Assembly: GCF_009930815.1 (NCBI RefSeq)
Contig: NZ_CP022222.1
Coordinates: 1,778,501 to 1,842,500 of the forward strand
DNA: 64,000 nt
Direction: 5' to 3'
Origin: Bradyrhizobium sp. CCBAU 051011
GTDB lineage: Bacteria; Pseudomonadota; Alphaproteobacteria; Rhizobiales; Xanthobacteraceae
In this document: positions 1 to 8,357 of the stretch, piece by piece
Numbering within the stretch: the first letter of the stretch is position 1
Layout of the letters: each line of letters begins with the position of its first letter
The notes under the pieces: generated by a model
Seen by the model: only the letters and a program-made list of their open reading frames with translations
What the model was told of the DNA's origin: nothing
Database searches by the model: none
Program-made: the position numbers and the translations under genes

Positions 1-216
1 CGGCAGCGTACCGGCGGCGAGGCCGAGCACATACATCGAGAGCGGCACGGTGGCGAGCGAAATGGACGGCGCCAGCGTCGCGCCGACGATCGAGCCGGTG
101 GCGAAGATGACCGCCGAATTTGCGCCGGTCAGCGCCTGCGCCGCGGCGAGCCGCAGCACGTTGGCGCGCGCGCGTGCGTCATTGGCGATCTCTTCGGCAG
201 CAGTCGTATCCAGCAT
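1..216 (-). CDS. MFS transporter, N-terminal part (runs off the window)
   Basis: Only the first 72 residues are present, read leftward from an ATG at 216 behind a GGGAAGG ribosome-binding site. After a polar leader of about 20 residues come two hydrophobic stretches rich in Ala, Gly and Ser (about 23-48 and 54-72). This matches the first two membrane helices of a major facilitator transporter of the inner membrane. The substrate cannot be inferred, and the family call rests on overall resemblance because the diagnostic loop after helix 2 lies outside the window. Confidence 0.6.
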   Translation of the reverse strand, partial: MLDTTAAEEIANDARARANVLRLAAAQALTGANSAVIFATGSIVGATLAPSISLATVPLSMYVLGLAAGTLP

Positions 217-425
217 CGGCCTTCCCGCCCGGCGCTCCCGGGCAGGGAGCCTCATTGATTTGCGCGGCACTATGAAGATGTGAAGGGACGCGATCAACCG
301 GCGCAAACGGGCGCGCGCTATGCGAAGCGCGCACATTGGACAGTGCACGGAGAACAGATTACATCAAGGCCGCCCCGATCGTGCCTGGTGCAATACACGC
401 AGCCGGCATTTCTGGAGTACAAACC

Positions 426-2495
426 ATGCCAATCGACGACAGGCCGACCGTCGCCGCGCCCGACGATGATCCCTATCTCTGGCTCGAGGACATCGAAGGC
501 CAGCGCGCGCTCGATTTCGTTGACCGGCAAAGCCGGCTGACTCTGGAAACCTTCGGCGGCCGGCAATTCGTGGCCGATCGCGACGCGCTTGCTGCGATCT
601 ATGACCGATCAGACAACATTCCCTATGTCACGCGCCGCGGCGGGCTCGTCTACAATCTCTGGAAGGATGCCAAGAATCCACGCGGTGTCTGGCGACGCAC
701 GACGCTTGCAGACTTTCGCAAGACGGAGCCGGACTGGGAAACGCTGCTGGACATCGACCGCCTCGCCGCCGAGGAGGACAAGGATTGGCTGCTCAACTGG
801 ACAGAGCCGCGGCCGGGCAACGATCCGCGCGTGATCGTCGCCCTTTCTCGGGGCGGCAGCGACGCGGTGACGCTGCGGGAATTCGATCTAGATAGCAAAA
901 CTTTCGTTGCAGGCGGCTTCACCCTGCCGGAAGCCAAAAGCGGCGTCCAATGGGTCGACGGCGACACCCTCTTGCTTTCGAGCGCCCTTGGCGAGGGCAT
1001 GGCGACGACGTCCGGTTATGCGAGAACGGTCCGACTATGGCGCCGCGGCGAACCTGTGGAACAAGCACCGGTGCTGTTCGACGTGCCGGCAGATCGGATG
1101 GGTGCGTATTGTGGCGTTGACGACACCGGGCCGACGCCGCGGGTGTGGTTCATCGATCGGATCGATTTCTTCCATCAGAATATCTGGCTCGGCACCGAGG
1201 CCGGCCCGCGGTCAAAACTCGATCTGCCGACCGACGTCTGGCTGGAAGCGCATCAGGACTGGCTGGCCGTGAAACTGCGAGGAGCCTGGACGGTCGCAGG
1301 CAAGACCTATGCGCCGGACAGCGTGCTCGGCATCTCGCTGTCAGCCTTTCTGGCTGGCGACCGCCACTTCACCATCGTGTTCGAGCCAGGGCCGCGGCGG
1401 GCATTACAGGGATTTTTCTGGACCGCCGGCAAGCTCGTATTGTCTGTTCTCGACGAGTTGCAGCCGGTGTTTGAAATCTGCACGCCATCGGCAAACGGCT
1501 GGACGCACGCGCGATTGAAGGGCCTTCCCGAAATCGGCGTGGTCGATGTCTGGCGCCTCGACCGTCACGAAGCTGAAAGCAACGGCGACCTGCTCGCCAA
1601 TGTGCAGGATCCGCTGACGCCGCCTTCGCTGATGCTGATCGAAGGCGTCGCCGCGCCAGCGCTATTGAAGCAGGCGCCGAAGACCTTTTCCGCCGACGGA
1701 CTCATCGTCACCAGCCATGAAGCGATTTCGGTAGACGGCGAGCGCATCCCTTATGTGCAGACCGGTCCCGCCGCCGAGACCGGCGATGCCCCGGTCTATA
1801 TGAGCGCCTATGGCGGCTTCGGCCACGCGGTAAGACCCTATTACAGCTCCGCGCTTGGCAAGCTCTGGCTGGAGCGCGGCGGCACCACGGTTCAGGCCAA
1901 TATCCGCGGCGGCGGCGAGTTCGGTACGCGCTGGCATGATGCCGGCCGCTACGCCGGAAAGCGGCTGGCGCATGATGATTTCGCGGCCGTTGCAGCAGAC
2001 CTCGTCAAACGCGGCGTGACGCGCGCCAACAGAATTGCCGCCGAGGGCGGATCGAACGGCGGCATCCTGATCACCAACATGCTGGTGCGCTACCCCGAAA
2101 GGTTCGGCGCGCTGTTCTGCACGATCCCGCTGGTCGACATGCGCCGCTACACCAAGCTGCTCGCGGGCGCGAGCTGGATCGCGGAGTACGGCGATCCTGA
2201 CAAACCCGCGGAGTGGGAGTGGCTGAAAACCTATTCCGCCTATCACACTGCAACACCGGGGCAGAACTATCCGCCAATCCTGATCGCCACCACGCGCCGC
2301 GACGATCGCGTGCATCCCGGCCACGCCCGCAAGATGGCGGCCAAGCTGCAAGCCATGGGATACGAAGCCTATTTCTACGAACCGGCAGCCGGCGGTCACG
2401 GCTACGGCAAGGACAATCGCGAACGCGCCGGCTTCATCGCGCTTGGATACGCGTTTCTCAGAGAGAAGATCGGCTGGACAGATGGCACCGTGTAG
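426..2495 (+). CDS. Prolyl oligopeptidase family serine peptidase (S9)
   Basis: A 689-residue protein with the S9 peptidase architecture: an N-terminal beta-propeller that gates access, then a C-terminal alpha/beta hydrolase domain. The nucleophile motif GGSNGG places the catalytic Ser at 543, the RRDDRV segment gives Asp627, and GGHGYG gives His658. No signal peptide is visible, so it is probably a cytoplasmic peptidase that trims short, often proline-containing, peptides. The frame is open from 336, but the ATG at 426 gives the expected N terminus with the conserved DPYLWLEDI motif. It is monocistronic and is followed by a palindromic repeat. Confidence 0.9.
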   Translation: MPIDDRPTVAAPDDDPYLWLEDIEGQRALDFVDRQSRLTLETFGGRQFVADRDALAAIYDRSDNIPYVTRRGGLVYNLWKDAKNPRGVWRRTTLADFRKTEPDWETLLDIDRLAAEEDKDWLLNWTEPRPGNDPRVIVALSRGGSDAVTLREFDLDSKTFVAGGFTLPEAKSGVQWVDGDTLLLSSALGEGMATTSGYARTVRLWRRGEPVEQAPVLFDVPADRMGAYCGVDDTGPTPRVWFIDRIDFFHQNIWLGTEAGPRSKLDLPTDVWLEAHQDWLAVKLRGAWTVAGKTYAPDSVLGISLSAFLAGDRHFTIVFEPGPRRALQGFFWTAGKLVLSVLDELQPVFEICTPSANGWTHARLKGLPEIGVVDVWRLDRHEAESNGDLLANVQDPLTPPSLMLIEGVAAPALLKQAPKTFSADGLIVTSHEAISVDGERIPYVQTGPAAETGDAPVYMSAYGGFGHAVRPYYSSALGKLWLERGGTTVQANIRGGGEFGTRWHDAGRYAGKRLAHDDFAAVAADLVKRGVTRANRIAAEGGSNGGILITNMLVRYPERFGALFCTIPLVDMRRYTKLLAGASWIAEYGDPDKPAEWEWLKTYSAYHTATPGQNYPPILIATTRRDDRVHPGHARKMAAKLQAMGYEAYFYEPAAGGHGYGKDNRERAGFIALGYAFLREKIGWTDGTV

Positions 2496-2512
2496 CTGAC
2501 TTGCGCCGGGGT

Positions 2513-2596
2513 GTAGGGTGCGCAAAGGCGCTTGCGCCGTGCCCACCATCACACTCTGCTCGGAATGGTGGGCACGCTTCGCTTTGCCCACCCTAC
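2513..2596. repeat. GTAGGGTGGGCAAAG palindromic repeat, copy 1
   Basis: Two imperfect arms (GTAGGGTG... and ...TTTGCCCACCCTAC), each with an inner GTGCCCACC/GGTGGGCAC pair. The left arm is degenerate here. Related copies lie at 31245-31336 and, split by an insertion sequence, at 46208-46211 plus 47664-47746. It sits in the space after the peptidase gene and could fold in RNA from either strand. Confidence 0.85.
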
Positions 2597-2644
2597 AACG
2601 TGCTACGCGTGTTACGCTCCGATTCCGCCACACGAAAACGGCTC

Positions 2645-3139
2645 TCACGGCCGCTTCTTGCCTGATCTCTTTTCGGCTCGCACCGCACCTGTTTTGTGGA
2701 CCTTTGAGCGAGGATCGACGACGCCGGCGTGCGGGAAGCCCGGAGTCCAGTCGAGCGCGATCGTGGCGGCAAAACCGAAGAAGCTGGAACGGCTCATGCC
2801 AAGCTCCGTGGCGCGCTTGTCGATCCGCGTAATCAGGCTTTTCGGCAAATAGACATTCACCCGCTCGGACGGATCGGGCGGGTCAACCCCGACAATGAAA
2901 TAGGCGACGACGTCGGCGCCCTTGGGCAGGGCGATCTGCTCGATCGGCGTCGGCTCGGGCAACGGCCTGCCCTGCTCTGCCATTCCGTCCACCGCCCGCG
3001 CCAGCGCACCCTCCGCTCTCTCGATCGCCTCTTCCTGCGATCGCCCGCCGGCGACGCAGCCCGGAAAATCGGGAAACCACGCCCCGAGTGCACCGCGCGG
3101 ACCGCGCTCCAGCACTGCCGGATAAAGCCGCTTCTTCAA
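2645..3139 (-). CDS. HicB-like antitoxin family protein without a HicA partner
   Basis: A 164-residue protein. The N-terminal half (Tyr6 to about 50, including WFPDFPGCVAGG and a following helix) is the partially degraded RNase H fold of HicB. Residues about 90-130 (VNVYLPKSLITRIDKRA) form a ribbon-helix-helix DNA-binding motif. The tail is basic. Translation likely starts at TTG 3139, six bases after a strong GGGGAGG site; no ATG fits better. HicB normally neutralises the mRNA interferase HicA and represses its own promoter. Neither side has a 60-residue HicA gene, so this is a solitary regulator or a relic. An inverted repeat lies upstream at 3171-3188. Confidence 0.8.
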   Translation of the reverse strand: MKKRLYPAVLERGPRGALGAWFPDFPGCVAGGRSQEEAIERAEGALARAVDGMAEQGRPLPEPTPIEQIALPKGADVVAYFIVGVDPPDPSERVNVYLPKSLITRIDKRATELGMSRSSFFGFAATIALDWTPGFPHAGVVDPRSKVHKTGAVRAEKRSGKKRP

Positions 3140-3170
3140 TCTGGCCTCCCCACGGTTGTTATGCTATTTA

Positions 3171-3188
3171 ACACACACTTTGGTGTGT
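3171..3188. promoter_or_regulatory. ACACAC/GTGTGT inverted repeat, candidate HicB operator
   Basis: The sequence ACACACACTTTGGTGTGT forms a hairpin-type inverted repeat, with a further half-site (TCACACAA) about ten bases to the right. It lies between the divergent starts of the HicB-like gene and the methyltransferase gene. Ribbon-helix-helix autorepressors bind such short repeats, so an operator serving one or both genes is plausible. No binding data exist here. Confidence 0.4.
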
Positions 3189-3232
3189 CAAATCACACAA
3201 CACGATAACATAAAGCCAGGATGGAGGACAAA

Positions 3233-4102
3233 ATGGATGCGCAAGCCGAACTCCGGATCGTGCGTGCCGCATACGCCAAGCAGGTACTTGCCGCCGCGGG
3301 CGTCGAGGATGCGCGCCTCGCACAGGCGTTTGCCACTATTCCCCGCGAGGATTTTCTCGGCCCGGGTCCGTGGCTGGTGCGACGCTGGCTACGCGACTAT
3401 GTGTCGACGCCCGATGCCGACGCCGTCTATCTCTATACCGACGATCTGGTCGCGCTCGTGCCCGAGCGCCATGTCAACAACGGGCAACCGTCGTTGCACG
3501 CCCATCTCATTCATCAGGCCGCACCGGCCGCAGGCGAGCATGTGGTGCATGTTGGAACGGGCACGGGCTATTACACCGCCATCCTCGCGCATCTCGTCGG
3601 ACCGTCCGGGCGGGTAACGGGAATCGAGTATGACGGGCCCCTCGCCACGCGCGCCAGAGCCAGCCTGACGCCCTATGCGAATGTTGCCGTGATCGAGGGC
3701 GACGGCACGCAGGTGCCGTTCGACGCCGCCGACGTCATCTACGTCAATGCCGGCTGCACGCGGCCGGCTCCACGCTGGCTCGATAGCCTTGCCGATGGAG
3801 GTCGCCTGATTATGCCGATGACGTCGGATCAGGGATTTGGCGGCATTGCGCCGGAGCGCATGGCGAGCGCCGGCGCGGTGTTCCGAATTGAGCGAAGGGC
3901 AACGGACTATCATGCATACTGGATCTCGCCCGTTGCGATCTTTCCCTGCGCCGGCGGCCGCGACGAGGCGTCCGAACGAGCACTGGCCGAAGCCTTTGCC
4001 CGCGGCGGCTTGCAGAAGGTGACGCGGCTGTACCGCGACCAGGACATTCCCGATGAACGCTGCTGGCTTCGCGGGCCGGGCTGGTGCCTCGCCTACAATT
4101 GA
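3233..4102 (+). CDS. Protein-L-isoaspartate O-methyltransferase-like protein
   Basis: A 289-residue SAM-dependent methyltransferase. Residues about 20-45 carry the PREDFLGP segment seen at the start of PCMT proteins. Motif I (VVHVGTGTGYYTAIL) lies near residues 105-120, followed by an acidic ribose-binding Glu in GIEYD and the GDGTQVPFD motif. PCMT enzymes repair isoaspartyl residues, but this version is about 70 residues longer than the classic enzyme at the C terminus, so the substrate may differ. Start ATG 3233 follows GGAGGA by four bases; an in-frame ATG at 3221 overlaps that site and is less likely. Confidence 0.75.
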   Translation: MDAQAELRIVRAAYAKQVLAAAGVEDARLAQAFATIPREDFLGPGPWLVRRWLRDYVSTPDADAVYLYTDDLVALVPERHVNNGQPSLHAHLIHQAAPAAGEHVVHVGTGTGYYTAILAHLVGPSGRVTGIEYDGPLATRARASLTPYANVAVIEGDGTQVPFDAADVIYVNAGCTRPAPRWLDSLADGGRLIMPMTSDQGFGGIAPERMASAGAVFRIERRATDYHAYWISPVAIFPCAGGRDEASERALAEAFARGGLQKVTRLYRDQDIPDERCWLRGPGWCLAYN

Positions 4103-4117
4103 CGCGCCGAAAGGCGA

Positions 4118-4804
4118 CTACGCCGACAGGTCCGATCGCTGGAAAGCCAGGATCATATTGTTGGCGGGCATCTGCACGGTTTCGACCAGGACGAGACCCA
4201 CGCCAGCGGCGAGCTTCTCCACTTCGGCGATATCGCGCACGCCCCACTCGGCATCCTGCTGGCGCAGGCTGGTGTCGAACACGGCGTTGCTCATCGCGGT
4301 GTGCTTGCCGTCGCGCTTGAACGGACCATAGAGAAACAGCCGTCCGTCGCTCCGCAGATAGCGCGCCGCGCCCGTGAACAGGCCTTCGGCCACGCGCCAG
4401 GGCGCGATGTGAATCACGTTGGCGCAGAACACCGCCAGCAATTCTCCCGGCCCGCTGCCATCATGCATTTGCGGACACCAGGCGGGATCGGAGAGATCGA
4501 CCCGCAGCGGCGGGCGGATGTTCGGCAAGGCGGTATGCGCGCGCCATGCTTCGATGCTCTTCAGGTGCCGTTCGTTGAGATCGCTCGGCCACCAAATGAT
4601 GTCGGGCGTGTGTGTTGCGAAATGCACCACATGCTGGCCGGTGCCGCTGCCGGCCTCCAGCACGTCGCCGGATTTGCCGGCGAGGAATTTCTGCAGCACC
4701 GCCCAGATCGGTGCATGGTTGCGGTGGAACGCTGCTGCATCGAGCCTGCCGTCGGCTTCGACCGGCCGGCCATCCTTGCCGAACTCAACCACAAACTCAG
4801 CCAT
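4118..4804 (-). CDS. DUF938-type SAM-dependent methyltransferase
   Basis: About 228 residues, with motif I LEAGSGTGQHVVHFA and the downstream WWPSDLNERHL segment typical of the DUF938 family of class I methyltransferases. The natural substrate of the family is unknown. The ATG at 4804 (MAEFVVEFG) is preferred over an in-frame TTG at 4822, which has no ribosome-binding site. It converges with the isoaspartyl methyltransferase-like gene and lies 33 bases downstream of the ArsR gene on the same strand, so the two may be cotranscribed. Confidence 0.75.
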   Translation of the reverse strand: MAEFVVEFGKDGRPVEADGRLDAAAFHRNHAPIWAVLQKFLAGKSGDVLEAGSGTGQHVVHFATHTPDIIWWPSDLNERHLKSIEAWRAHTALPNIRPPLRVDLSDPAWCPQMHDGSGPGELLAVFCANVIHIAPWRVAEGLFTGAARYLRSDGRLFLYGPFKRDGKHTAMSNAVFDTSLRQQDAEWGVRDIAEVEKLAAGVGLVLVETVQMPANNMILAFQRSDLSA

Positions 4805-4837
4805 CTCAATTCGGTCCTGCAAAAAAGTGGCGCAGCA

Positions 4838-5227
4838 TCACTTTAGATCGCCGCAGAAAATCTCTTTCAACACCCCGAGCACACGCAATGCGCGCTGGTC
4901 GGCGACCCGATAATGCAGCGTCTGCGAGGTGCGGCGGAATTCCACCAGGCCGTCGGCGCGCAGTTTCGCCAGATGCTGCGAGAGCGCGGACTGGCTCAGT
5001 TTCACGACGCCGACGAGTTCTCCGACCGTCATCTCGCCACGCACGGCAAGAAAGCAGAGGATCAGCAAACGCTTCTCGTTGGCCAGCATTTTCAGGAGCT
5101 GCGCGGCCTCGCCGGCCTGCTTCGCCAGCTTTTTCAGCGCCGCCGCGTCGTCGGCGCCGGGTGCGAAGGCGGTCTCTTGCTCGGTCGCTTGTTCAGTCTC
5201 TTGGGCGGCCGTGGCGGCTGCTCTCAT
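4838..5227 (-). CDS. ArsR-family regulator with two cysteines, BigR/SqrR/SoxR type
   Basis: A 129-residue winged-helix repressor. An Ala/Glu-rich tail of about 35 residues precedes the ArsR fold, with the recognition helix around LSQSALSQHLAKLR (78-90). It has two cysteines, Cys58 in RLLILCFLA and Cys125 in IFCGD, at the places where the persulfide sensors BigR and SqrR carry their disulfide or tetrasulfide-forming pair. Divergent transcription from soxC and the inverted repeat between the two genes suggest that it represses the sox operon until reactive sulfur species are present. The sensing role is inferred from family and context. Confidence 0.8.
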   Translation of the reverse strand: MRAAATAAQETEQATEQETAFAPGADDAAALKKLAKQAGEAAQLLKMLANEKRLLILCFLAVRGEMTVGELVGVVKLSQSALSQHLAKLRADGLVEFRRTSQTLHYRVADQRALRVLGVLKEIFCGDLK

Positions 5228-5295
5228 CACTGCAAATCCGGTATCGTTTTCCGTGCCCGCGAAGCACAGATATCACAATAGCGCCTCGGCCTTTC

Positions 5296-5329
5296 TTTAG
5301 CATTGACTAAATTAGCAAGTGTGGATACT
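5296..5329 (+). promoter_or_regulatory. Candidate sox promoter with overlapping operator
   Basis: TTTAG-CATTGA-CTAAA (5296-5311) is an interrupted palindrome in an AT-rich pocket between the ArsR gene and soxC. TTGACT (5303-5308) inside it could be a -35 element, with GATACT (5324-5329) as a -10 at a short 15-base spacing. Overlap of operator and -35 would fit repression by the adjacent regulator. The assignment is by eye. Confidence 0.4.
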
Positions 5330-5358
5330 TGTTCCAAAAAGCAAGAAATGATGCGGCG

Positions 5359-6690
5359 ATGTGGCCGCCAGGGGAAGAAAACGTGCGGCCAGACCCGTTA
5401 CGCAGCAAAGCTGTTCTCCTTGATCCCGCCGCCCCGGATACAACGATGGGCCGCCGCAGCTTCCTCGGCCTCGGCGCGGTCCTGACCGGCAGCCTCGCCC
5501 TTGGCGGCAAACGTGCCACCGCCAACCCCGCGCAGGAATCTCCGCCCGCCGACGCCCCATGGTCGCAATCGATCGGCGCGGGCGTGGTTGATCGGCCCTA
5601 CGGCCGGCCTGCCGATACCGAAGCCTCCGTGATCCGGCGCAACGTGCCTTGGCTCACGGCCGGCACGGAATCGTCGGTGAGCTTTTCGCCGTTGCAGGAG
5701 CTGCACGGCATCATCACGCCGAACGGGCTCTTCTTCGAGCGCCACCACGCGGGATGGCCCAGCATCGATCCGGCACAGCACAAGCTCATGATCCACGGTC
5801 TCGTGGAGCGCCCGCTGCTTCTCACGATGAAGGATATCCTGCGCTTCCCGCAAACCACGCGCGTCCATTTCATTGAATGCCCGGCCAATGGCGGCATGAA
5901 CTGGCGCGCCGCGCAGATGAATTCGCTGCAGTTCAGCCACGGCATGGTCAGTTGCGCCGAATGGACCGGCGTGAAGCTGTCGACGCTGCTGGAAGAGGTC
6001 GGCATCAAGAAGGAGGCGAAGTGGGCGATGGTCGAAGGCGCCGACGGCGCGCATATGAACCGCAGCCTGCCGCTCGACAAATGTCTCGACGATTGCCTCG
6101 TGGTGTATGCGCAGAACGGCGAGGCGTTGCGGCCCGAACAGGGCTATCCGCTGCGGCTGGTGGTGCCGGGCTGGGAAGGCAACGTCAACATCAAGTGGCT
6201 GCGCCGGGTCAAGCTCGGCGAAAAGCCATGGCACAGCCGCGAAGAAACTTCGAAATATACCGACCTGATGCCGGACGGCACCTCGCGCGGGTTCACCTGG
6301 CTGATGGACGCGAAATCGGTTGTCACCTTTCCCTGCCCGGAAAAACCGCTCGATGGGCCCGGCCTCTATGAAATCAGGGGACTGGCCTGGACCGGCAACG
6401 GCAAGGTCAAGCGCGTCGACGTCTCCACGGATGGCGGCGTCAACTGGCAGACCGCGCGGCTGCATGAACCGATATTGTCGAAGGCGCTGACGAAATTCAC
6501 GCTGCCGTGGCGCTGGGACGGCCGTCCTGCACTGGTCGCATCCCGCGTCATCGACGAGACCGGTTACGTGCAGCCGACGATTGCACAACTGCGCGCGCAG
6601 CGCGGCTCGAACTCGATCTACCACAATAATTCGATCCAGACATGGCAGGTCAAACCGGACGGAAGCGTGTTCAATGTACAGCTCGCGTAA
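5359..6690 (+). CDS. soxC: SoxC, sulfane/sulfite dehydrogenase molybdenum subunit
   Basis: A 443-residue molybdopterin protein of the sulfite oxidase family. A twin-arginine signal (GRRSFLGLGA, from residue 31) directs folded export to the periplasm. Cys174 in the ECPANGGMNW motif is the expected molybdenum ligand. The C-terminal third is the immunoglobulin-like dimerisation domain. SoxCD removes electrons from the sulfane sulfur bound to SoxY, so thiosulfate can be fully oxidised without sulfur deposition. The start was set at ATG 5359; a TTG at 5329 is in frame but would overlap the predicted -10. It is the first gene of the sox run and overlaps soxD by 17 bases. Confidence 0.93.
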   Translation: MWPPGEENVRPDPLRSKAVLLDPAAPDTTMGRRSFLGLGAVLTGSLALGGKRATANPAQESPPADAPWSQSIGAGVVDRPYGRPADTEASVIRRNVPWLTAGTESSVSFSPLQELHGIITPNGLFFERHHAGWPSIDPAQHKLMIHGLVERPLLLTMKDILRFPQTTRVHFIECPANGGMNWRAAQMNSLQFSHGMVSCAEWTGVKLSTLLEEVGIKKEAKWAMVEGADGAHMNRSLPLDKCLDDCLVVYAQNGEALRPEQGYPLRLVVPGWEGNVNIKWLRRVKLGEKPWHSREETSKYTDLMPDGTSRGFTWLMDAKSVVTFPCPEKPLDGPGLYEIRGLAWTGNGKVKRVDVSTDGGVNWQTARLHEPILSKALTKFTLPWRWDGRPALVASRVIDETGYVQPTIAQLRAQRGSNSIYHNNSIQTWQVKPDGSVFNVQLA

Positions 6691-7348
6691 GATTGGCCTG
6701 CTGATCGCCGCCACCGTGCTTGCGGCCGCCGGCAATGTCGCGGGCGCGGCAGAGCCCGGCCATTTCGGTTACGGCAGCGTGGCGACGCCGGCGCAGATCG
6801 ATGGTTGGGACATCGACGCGCGCGGCGAGGACGGAACAGGCCTGCCTCCCGGCAAGGGCACGGTCGACCGGGGCGCCGAGGTCTACGCCGAGCAATGCGC
6901 CGCCTGTCATGGAACCTTCGGCGAAGGCGAAGGCCGCTTTCCGAAGCTGGTCGGCGGCGTCGGGTCGCTCCGGAACGAGCGCCCGGAGCCGACGGTGGGC
7001 AGCTACTGGCCGTTTGCCCCGACCCTATGGGACTATATTAACCGCGCCATGCCGATGCCCGCGCCGCACACATTGTCAGCGGATGACGTTTATGCTTTGA
7101 CCGCCTATATTCTGAGCCTGAACGATCTCGTTCCCCATGATTTCGTTGCCGATCGCAACAGCTTGCCGAAAGTCAAAATGCGCAATCGCGACAATTTCAT
7201 CTGGACCGACCCGCGCCCCGATACGACGGCAGCGCCTTGCATGAACGCCTGTGTGAATGCCGCCGATGTCAGGATATTCTCGACGGCCGAAGGCAGGAAT
7301 CTGACGCCGCGCACGACCGGGCCGCTCGACACGATGCAACCAAAATAG
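6674..7348 (+). CDS. soxD: SoxD, c-type cytochrome subunit of sulfane dehydrogenase
   Basis: A 224-residue periplasmic protein with an N-terminal signal peptide (about 1-30, AGAAEP cleavage region) and one haem-binding motif, CAACH at 75-79. The PMPAPHTLS segment probably includes the methionine axial ligand. It accepts electrons from SoxC and passes them to soluble cytochromes. The well-known Paracoccus SoxD is longer and binds two haems; this is the short mono-haem form. A second Cys pair (PCMNACVN) near the C terminus has no haem histidine. Its start lies inside the soxC 3' end, indicating translational coupling. Confidence 0.9.
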   Translation: MYSSRKIGLLIAATVLAAAGNVAGAAEPGHFGYGSVATPAQIDGWDIDARGEDGTGLPPGKGTVDRGAEVYAEQCAACHGTFGEGEGRFPKLVGGVGSLRNERPEPTVGSYWPFAPTLWDYINRAMPMPAPHTLSADDVYALTAYILSLNDLVPHDFVADRNSLPKVKMRNRDNFIWTDPRPDTTAAPCMNACVNAADVRIFSTAEGRNLTPRTTGPLDTMQPK

Positions 7349-7365
7349 AGATTACGGAAACGCCT

Positions 7366-7752
7366 GTGACCGATCATTCCCCGACGAAACCCGCAAGGCT
7401 GCCTGCGTTACGGCTTCCTGCGTTCGCGCTGGCACTGGCGATCGGCGCTTTCGCATCCGCAAGCTCCGCGCAGGCGCAGTCCGCGGTGGACGAAGGCCGC
7501 AAGCTCGCCTTCGACCGCAGCAAGGGCAATTGCCTGACCTGTCATGTCATCAAGGGCGGCGACCTTCCCGGTACGATCGGGCCCGAGCTGGTCGACATCA
7601 AGAGCAAGTATCCCAAGCGCGAGGATCTCGTCGCCATTCTCCATGACGAAACCCAGCGCAATCCGCTGACCGTGATGCCGCCGTTCGGACGAAACCGGAT
7701 TTTGACCGAAAAGGAAATCAACGCGGTGGTGGATTTCCTGCAGACGCTTTGA
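7366..7752 (+). CDS. soxX: SoxX, mono-haem cytochrome c of SoxXA
   Basis: A 128-residue protein beginning at GTG 7366, 17 bases after soxD and preceded by a weak GGAAA site. The signal peptide ends at SSAQAQ. The haem motif CLTCH is at 56-60, and PPFGRN near the C terminus supplies the axial methionine region (VMPPFG). With SoxA it forms the thiosulfate-binding cytochrome that oxidatively couples thiosulfate to the SoxY cysteine. The short single-domain form is normal for this family. Confidence 0.92.
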   Translation: MTDHSPTKPARLPALRLPAFALALAIGAFASASSAQAQSAVDEGRKLAFDRSKGNCLTCHVIKGGDLPGTIGPELVDIKSKYPKREDLVAILHDETQRNPLTVMPPFGRNRILTEKEINAVVDFLQTL

Positions 7753-7781
7753 ACGCGGCGCAATGCTTTAGGAGAGTTTGA

Positions 7782-8276
7782 ATGAACACCATGGAAAATG
7801 ATTTTTCAGCGACGCGCCGGCTGATCCTGAAAGGCGCCGGCGTGTTGACGCTGATCGGCCTTGGCATCGCATCCCTTGATGTCACGAAGGCATTCGCAGC
7901 CGCCAACGATAAATATCCGGAAGACGCGTTCAAGCAGAAGAGCGATGCCGATGTCATCAAGACGCTCTATGGCAAGACCGCCGAGCCCTCGGACAAGGTG
8001 AAGCTGGACGCACCCGAAATCGCCGAAAACGGTTCCGTGGTGCCGATCTCGGTCTCTACGACGCTTGGCAACGTGACCTCGATCGCGTTCCTCGTCAGCG
8101 AAAATCCAAACGTGCTGATCGCAAAATACAACATTCCGGCAGGCACCATGCCGAACGTCGCCAACCGCATCAAGATGGCCAAGACCAGCAATGTGACGGT
8201 GCTCGTCGAAGCCGGCGGCAAGCTCTACAGCGCCAGTAAGGAAGTCAAAGTCACCGTCGGCGGCTGCGGCGGCTAA
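7782..8276 (+). CDS. soxY: SoxY, sulfur-carrier protein
   Basis: A 164-residue protein with a Tat-like leader (ATRRLILKGAG) and the diagnostic C-terminal VGGCGG, whose Cys162 on a flexible arm carries the sulfur intermediates. It works as a heterodimer with SoxZ in the periplasm, presenting substrate in turn to SoxXA, SoxB and SoxCD. An AGGAGAG ribosome-binding site lies eight bases before ATG 7782. A palindromic repeat separates it from soxZ. Confidence 0.95.
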   Translation: MNTMENDFSATRRLILKGAGVLTLIGLGIASLDVTKAFAAANDKYPEDAFKQKSDADVIKTLYGKTAEPSDKVKLDAPEIAENGSVVPISVSTTLGNVTSIAFLVSENPNVLIAKYNIPAGTMPNVANRIKMAKTSNVTVLVEAGGKLYSASKEVKVTVGGCGG

Positions 8277-8286
8277 CGGGCACAGC

Positions 8287-8333
8287 GCATGATCCGGAAA
8301 AGTGGTTACCGGTTTTTCGACAAGATCATGCGC
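8287..8333. repeat. GCATGATCCGGAAAAGTGG inverted repeat, copy 1
   Basis: Arms GCATGATC and GATCATGC flank a core with CCGGTTTTT. A closely related copy lies at 9860-9904 in the same operon. In RNA it forms a hairpin between soxY and soxZ and could protect or attenuate the transcript. Confidence 0.85.
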
Positions 8334-8357
8334 AAAATGTGAATCAGGAGAGCATAA

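Noticed and set aside
2496..2644. Small plus-strand frames between the peptidase and hicB
   Set aside because: They run through the palindromic repeat and have no ribosome-binding site.
3140..3232. Search for a HicA toxin gene beside hicB
   Set aside because: Only 93 bases lie between hicB and the next start, and no frame has HicA features. The downstream side is the palindromic repeat.
5398..6735. Minus-strand frame opposite soxC
   Set aside because: A shadow frame; soxC is complete with Tat signal and molybdenum-binding Cys.
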